From: Nitrospirota bacterium
GTDB lineage: Bacteria > Nitrospirota > Nitrospiria > Nitrospirales > UBA8639
DNA: 5,516 nucleotides
Direction of reading: 5' to 3'
NCBI GenBank assembly: GCA_020355985.1
Contig: CP070628.1
Coordinates: 89,150 to 94,665 of the forward strand
Positions within the stretch are counted from its first letter, which is position 1; each line of letters opens with the position of its first letter. Below, in pieces: positions 1 to 5,348 of this stretch. The notes below the pieces were generated by a model, which saw nothing but the letters and a program-made list of their open reading frames with translations, did no database searches and was not told the origin of the DNA. The translations under genes were made by a program, and so were the position numbers.

Positions 1-637
1 CCTCCACACGCAAGGGAATTCCCAAATAACCCAACATCCGTTCCGTATGATCCCTCGATTTCATTGGTTCTTTGACTGTTGTCGTACCCTCGGTAAAGAG
101 TCCTGCAAACAACACGCAGGATTTAATCTGAGCACTGGCTACGGGAGACTCATACATCACCGACTTTAGGGCCCCTCCCTGAATGGCTAATGGTGCCAAA
201 TCCGCTCCTTGCCTACCTATAATAGTCGCTCCCATCTGTCGCAAGGGTTTTACAACCCGCCCCATTGGCCGGCTCCTCAACGACGCATCGCCGGTAAGCA
301 CCGAAAAAAACTCTTGCCCGGCGAGCACTCCCGTTAAGAGACGCAGCCCGGTTCCTGAATTCCCACAATCCAGCACATTGGAGGGTTCCCCTAAGCCCCA
401 CAAACCCTTGCCGGTTACTATGACCCCTTTAGGAATTTCCTGAACCTCGACCCCCAACCCCCTTACAGCACGAAGAGTATTCAAGCAATCCTCCCCCTGA
501 GAATACCCTGTCACGTGAGTTTGACCTTGAGCCAAGGCACCAAGGATTAGGGCCCGGTGCGTGATAGATTTATCACCAGGAACAGTAACTGTCCCACAAA
601 GAGGACGGGTGGCTGGTGCAATGGATAGCTGGCTCAT
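1..637 (-). CDS. aroA: 3-phosphoshikimate 1-carboxyvinyltransferase (EPSP synthase), N-terminal half, runs off the left edge
   Basis: This cytoplasmic enzyme transfers the enolpyruvyl group of PEP to shikimate 3-phosphate, the sixth step to chorismate. I translated it by hand: the start at 637 gives 212 codons in the window, about half of the usual 430 or so residues. Visible motifs are PGDKSITHR (20-28, phosphate and substrate binding), LDCGNSGTGLR (89-99, PEP-binding glycine loop), RSRPMGR (121-127), SAQIK (168-172) and RDHTE (195-199). GDKS, SAQxK and RxHTE are the signature words described for class II EPSP synthases. The residue matching E. coli Gly96 is still Gly (G95), T96 matches Thr97, and Leu100 stands where E. 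coli has Pro101. The ATG overlaps the tyrA stop as ATGA, and a GGGAAGG Shine-Dalgarno lies 6 nt upstream, so the start is well supported and translation is probably coupled to tyrA. The C-terminal half is not visible, so intactness cannot be judged. Confidence 0.96.
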   Translation of the reverse strand, partial: MSQLSIAPATRPLCGTVTVPGDKSITHRALILGALAQGQTHVTGYSQGEDCLNTLRAVRGLGVEVQEIPKGVIVTGKGLWGLGEPSNVLDCGNSGTGLRLLTGVLAGQEFFSVLTGDASLRSRPMGRVVKPLRQMGATIIGRQGADLAPLAIQGGALKSVMYESPVASAQIKSCVLFAGLFTEGTTTVKEPMKSRDHTERMLGYLGIPLRVE

Positions 638-1521
638 GGCAAGCCTTCCCGTAACATTTTGGCTTGTTCGATATTTTGGGTAAGACCTGACCCATCGTGT
701 TCGTTCAAGAGCTGCTTAAAGGCTTGCAATTGGGTGATGTATTGGTCAACCATGATCAACAAATTTTCACGATTGGCTAAACAAATATCCCGCCACATCT
801 CGGGAGAACTCGCCGCAATCCGAGTCGTATCTCGCAAGCCTCCTCCAGAGAAATCCAATAGACTCAGAGCCTCTGGAGTTTTCTCTTGTAAATCCTGCAA
901 CGCATGCATAAGCGAAAACGCCGCGATATGGGGAAGGTGGCTCACGGCCCCTAGTACCCAATCATGAACCATGGGATCCATCGACAAGACGGTGGATCCT
1001 GCTTTTTCCCACAAACACCGAATTTTTTTTAGAGCATCAGCATTCGTATGTGGAGTGGGGGTCACAATGCAACGCGCCCCATCAAACAACTTGGATGTGG
1101 CATGAGCCACACCGGATTTTTCCTTGCCAGCAATGGGGTGCGCCCCAACAAAACATGCAGTCGGTGGAAGAGCTGCCTCCACATCAAAGACCAACTGGCC
1201 TTTGACGCTGCCCACATCACTGACAATTGCACCAGAAGGAACATGCTGCCCCCACCGCCGCACATGTGAGACATAGCTATCAACCGGCGTGGCCAAAACA
1301 ATTAAATCTGAGTCTCGTACCGCCTCATACGGTTCTGAAGCAAATCGATCGATAGCCCCAACCTGTAAGGCCAATTCGAGATTTACTTGTCGGCGCCCTA
1401 TCCCAACAACAGTTTTGGCCAACCCTTGCTCCTTCAACACGAGACCGAGCGATCCACCCAACAATCCCACCCCAATGATGGTGACTTGTTGAAATAGATG
1501 CTCTGAAATGGAACTGGCCAT
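634..1521 (-). CDS. tyrA: prephenate dehydrogenase, NAD(P)-dependent, without ACT domain
   Basis: TyrA oxidatively decarboxylates prephenate to 4-hydroxyphenylpyruvate, the committed step to tyrosine. The 295-residue protein starts with a Rossmann fold: GVGLLGGSLG at 17-26 holds the GxGxxG dinucleotide loop. Next come SDVGSVK (101-107), the catalytic motif HPIAGKEKSG (128-137; H128 corresponds to the hydride-transfer His147 of Aquifex TyrA), SHLPH (194-198), and GGGLRDTTRIA (226-236), whose R234 corresponds to the substrate-carboxylate Arg250. E134 sits six residues after the catalytic His, as in prephenate-using enzymes, but prephenate versus arogenate preference cannot be settled from sequence alone. 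It ends about 50 residues after the helical dimerisation domain, leaving no room for a C-terminal ACT domain, so direct feedback control is not evident. The ATG at 1521 is the sensible start because the first Rossmann strand begins at residue 13. No purine-rich Shine-Dalgarno precedes it, only a U-rich tract. The stop overlaps the aroA start by 4 bp; aroF ends 41 bp upstream. Confidence 0.96.
   Translation of the reverse strand: MASSISEHLFQQVTIIGVGLLGGSLGLVLKEQGLAKTVVGIGRRQVNLELALQVGAIDRFASEPYEAVRDSDLIVLATPVDSYVSHVRRWGQHVPSGAIVSDVGSVKGQLVFDVEAALPPTACFVGAHPIAGKEKSGVAHATSKLFDGARCIVTPTPHTNADALKKIRCLWEKAGSTVLSMDPMVHDWVLGAVSHLPHIAAFSLMHALQDLQEKTPEALSLLDFSGGGLRDTTRIAASSPEMWRDICLANRENLLIMVDQYITQLQAFKQLLNEHDGSGLTQNIEQAKMLREGLP
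644..650 (-). promoter_or_regulatory. Shine-Dalgarno of aroA inside the tyrA 3' end
   Basis: On the minus strand GGGAAGG sits 6 nt before the aroA ATG, within the last codons of tyrA. It fixes the aroA start at 637, which is otherwise only indicated by the ATGA overlap. It is the best-placed ribosome binding site in the operon. Confidence 0.7.
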
Positions 1522-1562
1522 GAGAAAAAAAGATAAGGAGATTGAAAACAGGTGGGGATCAA

Positions 1563-2576
1563 TCAGAGTTGGCGGCCAACAGCCTGAGCCACCTTTTTGA
1601 GGTCATGCATTAAGGTTTGAAACCGACTCGGCTTAAGGGATTCTTCTCCATCGCACAAAGCACATTCCGGATTGGAATGGACTTCAATTAACAAACCGTC
1701 GGCACCAGCTGCAATTGCGGCCTTGGCCATCGGTGCGACAAGTTTCCAATTTCCTGTGGCGTGACTAGGATCCACGATAACCGGCAAATGCGACATCTCC
1801 TTCAAGGTCGGCACCGCGGCAAGATCAAGCGTATTGCGATACTGCGTCTCAAACGTTCGAATCCCACGCTCACACAACATCACATTCCGATTCCCACGAG
1901 ACATAATATATTCCGCAGATAAGAGAAATTCTTTGATAGTGGCCGAGAGGCCGCGCTTTAATAATACCGGTTTATCATAAGCCCCAACTTCTTTTAACAG
2001 TTCAAAGTTCTGCATATTTCGGGCACCAATCTGAATAATATCCGCATGTTCCAGAAAATACCCCAGATCGCGCGGATCGAGAATTTCACTCACCACTGGT
2101 AGTCCGGTTTGCTTTCGCGCTTCAGTCAAGAAACCCAATCCTTCCTGTCCCAAGCCCTGAAACGAATAGGGCGAAGATCGCGGTTTATACGCCCCTCCTC
2201 GGAGAACGGTGGCACCCGCGCAGGCCACTTCTTTTGCAATACCCACGGTAATCTCTAATTTTTCCACGGCACAGGGACCAGCCATCACCGTAATTTTATG
2301 GCCACCGATTTGAATCCCAGCCACATCAATCACTGAGTCATTCGATTGAAATTCTCGACTGACTAACTTCCAGGGAGCTAAGATTGGCGTCACGCTTTCA
2401 ACTCCCGGAAATACACTCAAAGGCTGGCCTTGCAAGACCCGCTCATCCCCAATAACGCCAATCACCGTCCTCTCCTCACCTTTGGTGATTTGCGATCTCA
2501 AGCCCAGAGATCGAAGACGATCCACTAAATGCTCAGTATCTTGTTCCGTCGCTTCGGGTTTTAAAACAATAATCAT
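1563..2576 (-). CDS. aroF: 3-deoxy-7-phosphoheptulonate (DAHP) synthase, type I-beta with N-terminal ferredoxin-like regulatory domain
   Basis: This enzyme condenses PEP with erythrose 4-phosphate to DAHP, the entry of the shikimate pathway. The 337-residue protein resembles the 338-residue Thermotoga maritima DAHP synthase closely, including the opening MIIVLKPEAT. Residues 1 to about 66 form the ferredoxin-like domain (GEERTVIGVIGD at 33-44) that in Thermotoga carries Tyr/Phe feedback inhibition. The TIM-barrel follows: AGPCAVE (99-105), RGGAYKPRSSPYSFQG (126-141), IGARNMQNF (183-191), LLKRG (205-209), CERGIRTFE (235-243) and VDPSHATG (268-275). The metal ligands appear at C102, H272, E298 and D309, identical to Thermotoga numbering, and K131 is present. 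The start agrees with the family, although only a weak GAG-type ribosome site precedes it. hisC ends 12 bp upstream, so the two are co-transcribed. No chorismate mutase is fused; that activity is in PheA. aroG would be an equally valid symbol. Confidence 0.96.
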   Translation of the reverse strand: MIIVLKPEATEQDTEHLVDRLRSLGLRSQITKGEERTVIGVIGDERVLQGQPLSVFPGVESVTPILAPWKLVSREFQSNDSVIDVAGIQIGGHKITVMAGPCAVEKLEITVGIAKEVACAGATVLRGGAYKPRSSPYSFQGLGQEGLGFLTEARKQTGLPVVSEILDPRDLGYFLEHADIIQIGARNMQNFELLKEVGAYDKPVLLKRGLSATIKEFLLSAEYIMSRGNRNVMLCERGIRTFETQYRNTLDLAAVPTLKEMSHLPVIVDPSHATGNWKLVAPMAKAAIAAGADGLLIEVHSNPECALCDGEESLKPSRFQTLMHDLKKVAQAVGRQL

Positions 2577-2588
2577 ACGATTCTCGAA

Positions 2589-3683
2589 TCAGGCAGATTT
2601 GGACAGGGTTGGCAGTACCTGTTCAAGAGCTTGTAATAGGCGCCGATTTTCTGTGGGTTGACCAATCGTCATACGAATCATTGACCCACGGATGTGCCGC
2701 ACGATCACCCCTTCACGAAGTAGCGCATCATACATGGACGCACCATCCACGCCCACATCACAATAAATAAAATTGGCCTGAGACGGGATCGCCTTGAACC
2801 CCATGGCAGTCAAGCCCTCTTCCAGAAACATCATTTCAGCTTCATTCATAGCACAGCTTTTTGCCACATGCTCGTCATCCAACAACGCGGCCTTGGCGGC
2901 TTCTTGTGCCAAACTATTCACATTAAATGGTGGACGCACGCGATTCACATAACCTGCAATCTCAGACGTGGTGATTCCATAACCCACACGCAAACCAGCT
3001 AAGCCATAGATCTTGGAAAAGGTCCGCAATACAACGACCGATCGCCCTTCTTGAACATAGCGCAAGCTATCCGGATAGGCAGAATCCCGCACATATTCAT
3101 AGTAAGCCTCATCAAACACCACCACGACATGTTCCGGAAGACGTTTGAGGGCATTATCAATCTCTTGCGTGGTCAACATCGTGCCTGTCGGATTATTCGG
3201 ATTACAGATAAAGAAGAGCCGAGTACGATCGGTCACAGCATCCACCATAGCTGGCAAATCATGCGTCCAATTCTTCAACGGCACTTCGACCGGCACACCA
3301 TGCCCACCCAAGACTGACAAGCGATACATGACAAATGTGAGATCCGCCATAACGGCTTCATCGCCAGGAGCCAGAAAGGTTTTGATGAGCATGCTAATAA
3401 TTTCATCAGATCCATTGCCCACGAGTATCTGATCATTGGGCACATGCCATTTATTAGCCAATGCCTGTCGCAAATCATGCGCTCCACCATCGGGATATCG
3501 ATGAAGTGACGCTGATGCTCCCTCAATAACCTGAAGAGCCTTCGGGGACGGCCCCCAGGGATTTTCATTCGAAGCCAGTTTAATGGCTTCGCGAACTCCT
3601 AGCTCCCGTTCAAGTTCATCCAGAGGTTTCCCTGGAGAATACGGTTTCAACGAAGCAATGGTCGGATGCACATGCAAAGCCAT
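2589..3683 (-). CDS. hisC: histidinol-phosphate/aromatic aminotransferase, PLP fold type I
   Basis: This is a HisC-family class I/II aminotransferase of 364 residues, the normal length. Motifs in order: SNENPWGPSP (38-47, substrate-binding start), GNGSDE (89-94, PLP phosphate), NPNNPTGT (161-168, with N164 near the PLP O3'), DEAYYEY (191-197, D191 contacting the pyridine nitrogen), SKIYGLAGLRVGY (223-235, K224 forming the Schiff base) and IRMTIGQPTEN (336-346, R337 binding the substrate carboxylate). By family it converts imidazole-acetol phosphate and glutamate to histidinol phosphate. Its place between pheA and aroF, with no histidine gene nearby, suggests that it also or mainly aminates phenylpyruvate and 4-hydroxyphenylpyruvate, as HisC does in the Bacillus subtilis trp-hisC-tyrA-aro cluster. 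That is inference from context. An in-frame TAG lies seven codons upstream of the ATG with no other start between, which fixes the N-terminus. The ribosome site (CAGG, 10 nt away) is weak. pheA ends 51 bp upstream. Confidence 0.93.
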   Translation of the reverse strand: MALHVHPTIASLKPYSPGKPLDELERELGVREAIKLASNENPWGPSPKALQVIEGASASLHRYPDGGAHDLRQALANKWHVPNDQILVGNGSDEIISMLIKTFLAPGDEAVMADLTFVMYRLSVLGGHGVPVEVPLKNWTHDLPAMVDAVTDRTRLFFICNPNNPTGTMLTTQEIDNALKRLPEHVVVVFDEAYYEYVRDSAYPDSLRYVQEGRSVVVLRTFSKIYGLAGLRVGYGITTSEIAGYVNRVRPPFNVNSLAQEAAKAALLDDEHVAKSCAMNEAEMMFLEEGLTAMGFKAIPSQANFIYCDVGVDGASMYDALLREGVIVRHIRGSMIRMTIGQPTENRRLLQALEQVLPTLSKSA

Positions 3684-3734
3684 ATCAAGTAAACCTGTAT
3701 GCTAAACATTCCATGAACGGTAAAGAAATTGAGG

Positions 3735-4817
3735 TTACTGGTGAATGGGATAGGAGCCCAAAACTTTCAGGAACAAACACCGAGACTTCACTTCATCCAA
3801 GGCTTTCTTGACGCGGTCATCGTCTTGATGCCCCTCTAGATCCATAAAGAATAAATATTCCCAAACCTTCCGACGAGTAGGACGCGATTCGATTTTCGTC
3901 ATATTGATACCATAGGACGAAAAGGGACGAATCAGATCATAAAGGGCTCCCACCCGATCCTTGGCCGAAACGATAAATGAGGTCTTATCTCGACCCGTTC
4001 GTTCAGCGCCCCGGAGAGAAAGAATCAAAAATCTGGTGAAGTTATTAATGTTATCTTCAATGCGTGCCCGCAAGATGTTTAAACCGTATAGTTGGGCTGC
4101 CAACTCAGAGGCAATGGCCCCTGCCCTCGGATCGTTCACACACCGTTCAGCGGCGCGAGCCGTACTCGGTTCTTCCGCTATCGAGACAGAAGGCAAATGG
4201 GTTTCCAACCAATTCCGGCATTGCGCAATCGCATGGGGATGTGAATAGACAGTTTTGATGTCTTCGATCTTCTGTGCTTTGGATAGAAAATGATGAGAGA
4301 TCTCTAGCATCACTTCGCCATAAATCAATAACGGCGAATCCACAAACAAATCTAAGGTATGATTGACCACGCCTTCCGTCGAATTTTCAATCGGCACCAC
4401 ACCAAACCGCATGCGCCCACGCTCCACATCATCAAACACATCCTTAATACTATTCACGGGAATGTAGTCGGCTGATTCTCCAAATTTTCGCATCGCCGCC
4501 AGATGGGTAAAAGTGGCTGGCGGACCTAAATACGCAATCGTCTGCGTACCTTCCAACGACAGAGACGCTGACATGATTTCGCGATACACCGGCCGGAGGG
4601 CTTCGCTAGGAAACGGTCCAGGATTTTGTGCCATGAGCCGCTCCACAATGGCCACTTCACGGCCTTGTGTGTGAAGATGTGCGGAAGCATCTTTTTGTTT
4701 TTTCAGATGCCCGACTTGAATGACGTATTGTGATCGCTCATTCAACAGCTTGAGAATTTCATCATCAAGCCGATCAATGCCTTCTCGGCACCCTTGAATA
4801 TTGTCAGGAATGTCCAT
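3735..4817 (-). CDS. pheA: bifunctional chorismate mutase/prephenate dehydratase (P-protein) with ACT domain
   Basis: PheA rearranges chorismate to prephenate and dehydrates and decarboxylates it to phenylpyruvate. All three domains are visible in 360 residues. The AroQ chorismate mutase occupies about 7-90, with R11, R28, K39 and R53/E54 matching E. coli active-site positions R11, R28, K39 and R51/E52. The prephenate dehydratase covers about 92-270: IAYLGPPATFTHLAA (94-108), VPIENSTEGVVNHT (141-154), YSHPHAIAQC (191-200), GAIASELAA (233-241) and NNFTRF (258-263) with the catalytic threonine T261. The ACT domain runs from about 277 to 355, with GALYD (290-294) and KIESRP (308-313), the phenylalanine-binding GAL and ESRP motifs, so Phe feedback inhibition is expected. 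The ATG at 4817 is the first possible start: an in-frame TGA lies two codons upstream. A GGAGG occurs 13 nt before it. It is the first gene of the operon and has a candidate promoter within 80 bp. Confidence 0.97.
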   Translation of the reverse strand: MDIPDNIQGCREGIDRLDDEILKLLNERSQYVIQVGHLKKQKDASAHLHTQGREVAIVERLMAQNPGPFPSEALRPVYREIMSASLSLEGTQTIAYLGPPATFTHLAAMRKFGESADYIPVNSIKDVFDDVERGRMRFGVVPIENSTEGVVNHTLDLFVDSPLLIYGEVMLEISHHFLSKAQKIEDIKTVYSHPHAIAQCRNWLETHLPSVSIAEEPSTARAAERCVNDPRAGAIASELAAQLYGLNILRARIEDNINNFTRFLILSLRGAERTGRDKTSFIVSAKDRVGALYDLIRPFSSYGINMTKIESRPTRRKVWEYLFFMDLEGHQDDDRVKKALDEVKSRCLFLKVLGSYPIHQ

Positions 4818-4830
4818 GAATCAGATTTTT

Positions 4831-4835
4831 CCTCC
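4831..4835 (-). promoter_or_regulatory. Shine-Dalgarno of pheA with long spacing
   Basis: GGAGG on the minus strand lies 13 nt before the pheA ATG, longer than the usual 5-9 nt. Because an in-frame TGA falls in that spacer two codons before the ATG, no upstream start can replace it. Either the wide spacing is tolerated or translation of this first gene is somewhat weak. Confidence 0.5.
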
Positions 4836-4848
4836 ACCCCAATAAAGT

Positions 4849-4885
4849 TAGGGTATTTAGCCACGAGCATACAAGGAATACCCTA
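4849..4885. repeat. perfect 9-bp inverted repeat overlapping the pheA promoter, possible operator
   Basis: TAGGGTATT at 4849-4857 and AATACCCTA at 4877-4885 are exact reverse complements separated by 19 bp. One arm falls in the spacer between the proposed -35 and -10 boxes, and the other begins about where transcription should start, so the arms bracket the -10 box. That layout suits binding of a dimeric regulator. It matches neither the TyrR box (TGTAAA-N6-TTTACA) nor the E. coli TrpR operator. A chance palindrome remains possible. Confidence 0.4.
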
Positions 4886-4894
4886 CTGTGGCAA
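4866..4894 (-). promoter_or_regulatory. candidate sigma-70-type promoter of the pheA-aroA operon
   Basis: On the minus strand TTGCCA (4894-4889, five of six to TTGACA) and TATGCT (4871-4866, four of six to TATAAT) are separated by exactly 17 bp. Transcription would start near 4859, giving a 5' leader of about 42 nt containing the GGAGG. There is no extended -10. It is the best match I found upstream of pheA, but found by eye; the AT-rich stretch around 4930-4940 (TATAAAAT on minus) lacks a well-placed -35. Confidence 0.45.
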
Positions 4895-5062
4895 GCCAAC
4901 CAGGTTAAGGTCAACACCATTTTCGCCTGATATTTTATAGACAATCGTTCAAGATTTCATACCGACAATTAACTCAACTTCTTTCAACAAAGATGCCTTC
5001 TTTCAATGAACTGATCCTGTTCCTTCCTCAATGCATTCTAAAAGAAGATCCCGGTAAATTTC

Positions 5063-5094
5063 TTGACAAAAATTCTCAACCTCGTCCATATATT
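5063..5094 (+). promoter_or_regulatory. possible plus-strand promoter with perfect TTGACA
   Basis: TTGACA at 5063-5068 matches the -35 consensus fully. The best -10, TATATT at 5089-5094 (five of six), is 20 bp away, longer than optimal; CATATA at 5087-5092 gives an 18-bp spacer but matches only half of the consensus. It points toward the 26-codon ORF at 5148. Such matches arise by chance in AT-rich DNA, so confidence is low. Confidence 0.25.
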
Positions 5095-5132
5095 CTTAAG
5101 TGCTATCCTCCTGAGCCTTTTCTTCCCAATTA

Positions 5133-5174
5133 CACCAAGGAGAATTCATGGGAGAACTCGTTCTTCCTTTGGTG
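5133..5174 (+). other. potential RNA hairpin enclosing the AAGGAG and ATG of the small ORF
   Basis: CACCAA (5133-5138) pairs with TTGGTG (5169-5174), and inside it GGGAGAA (5150-5156) pairs with TTCTTCC (5161-5167) with one G-U, around a CTCG tetraloop. GGAGAATTCAT stays in an asymmetric internal loop. If transcribed on the plus strand, most of the ribosome site and the first bases of the start codon lie in that loop. Folding was done by eye. Confidence 0.25.
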
Positions 5175-5228
5175 AAGGGGATCCTTCCCTTCTGTTTCAA
5201 TCTCACCATAAAGGCAGAAAAATCTTGA
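5148..5228 (+). CDS. possible 26-residue small protein, function unknown
   Basis: I do not recognise this peptide. The ATG is preceded by AAGGAG with a 5-nt spacer, a better ribosome site than most genes of the neighbouring operon have, and a TTGACA lies about 85 bp upstream. The peptide begins MGELVLPLVKGILPF, has one Cys and a mildly hydrophobic middle, and ends in a charged KAEKS tail; it is too short for a clear membrane helix. It lies alone on the plus strand between divergent pheA and convergent panB. It could be a genuine microprotein, the start of a decayed gene, or an accidental ORF. The only support is the initiation signals, so the call is weak. Confidence 0.2.
   Translation: MGELVLPLVKGILPFCFNLTIKAEKS
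5174..5192. repeat. 6-bp perfect inverted repeat (GAAGGG/CCCTTC)
   Basis: GAAGGG at 5174-5179 and CCCTTC at 5187-5192 flank a 7-nt loop. No T-run follows on either strand, so it is not a clear terminator. The right arm also matches AGAAGGGAA at 5252-5260 (9 bp with 5185-5193), giving an alternative pairing over a longer loop. Confidence 0.3.
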
Positions 5229-5285
5229 GGACTGTATTTTGATGACAAGTGAGAAGGGAAAAGGAATAACGGGAGAAGAAGAATT

Positions 5286-5328
5286 GTAAAACGTGAGACG
5301 AAATGGGAAAGTGCAACTCACCCCTTAC
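5286..5328 (-). terminator. possible 3' hairpin or weak terminator after panB
   Basis: In the minus-strand transcript GTAAGGGGTGAG (5328-5317) can pair with CTCACGTTTTAC (5297-5286) around a 19-nt loop, using two G-U pairs and one G-G mismatch. It begins about 20 nt after the panB stop. On the opposite strand the same arms have three mismatches, so the structure favours panB-direction RNA. No U-run follows, only a U-rich stretch, so it is not a textbook intrinsic terminator. Confidence 0.3.
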
Positions 5329-5348
5329 TTCTTACAGTTTTCCGGTTT

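Larger units (their letters stand above)
4818..5348. other. 531-bp intergenic region between panB and pheA
   Basis: No convincing conventional gene is present. The pheA-proximal part holds the promoter and inverted repeat described separately. The middle has a 10-bp direct repeat, CTTCTTTCAA, at 4978-4987 and 4997-5006, which may be chance, then a plus-strand TTGACA at 5063-5068 and a Shine-Dalgarno/ATG pair at 5137-5150. From about 5160 to 5330 the sequence is strand-skewed, with pyrimidine-rich then purine-rich blocks and GTGAG words on both strands at 5202, 5249, 5293 and 5317. I saw no tRNA, riboswitch or Phe-rich leader peptide ahead of pheA. Confidence 0.7.

Noticed and set aside
183..443. 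86-codon plus-strand open frame
   Set aside because: It lies wholly antisense to aroA, whose motifs are unmistakable, and has no recognisable protein features.
1535..1587. AAGGAG at 1535-1540 on plus, followed by a GTG 11 nt later
   Set aside because: It opens only an 11-residue frame antisense to the aroF end; a chance match.
3275..3568. 97-codon minus-strand frame and several plus-strand frames inside hisC
   Set aside because: They are out-of-frame shadows of the conserved aminotransferase reading.
4818..4990. Phe-rich leader peptide or attenuator ahead of pheA
   Set aside because: The predicted leader is only about 42 nt and contains no Phe-codon run or terminator hairpin with a U tract.
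4993..5175. 60-codon plus-strand open frame
   Set aside because: No ribosome site precedes it, composition is unremarkable, and it overlaps the better-signalled ATG at 5148 in another frame.
5130..5321. 63-codon minus-strand open frame between panB and pheA
   Set aside because: Low-complexity Phe/Ser/Pro-rich translation of a pyrimidine-rich strand, with no recognised motif.
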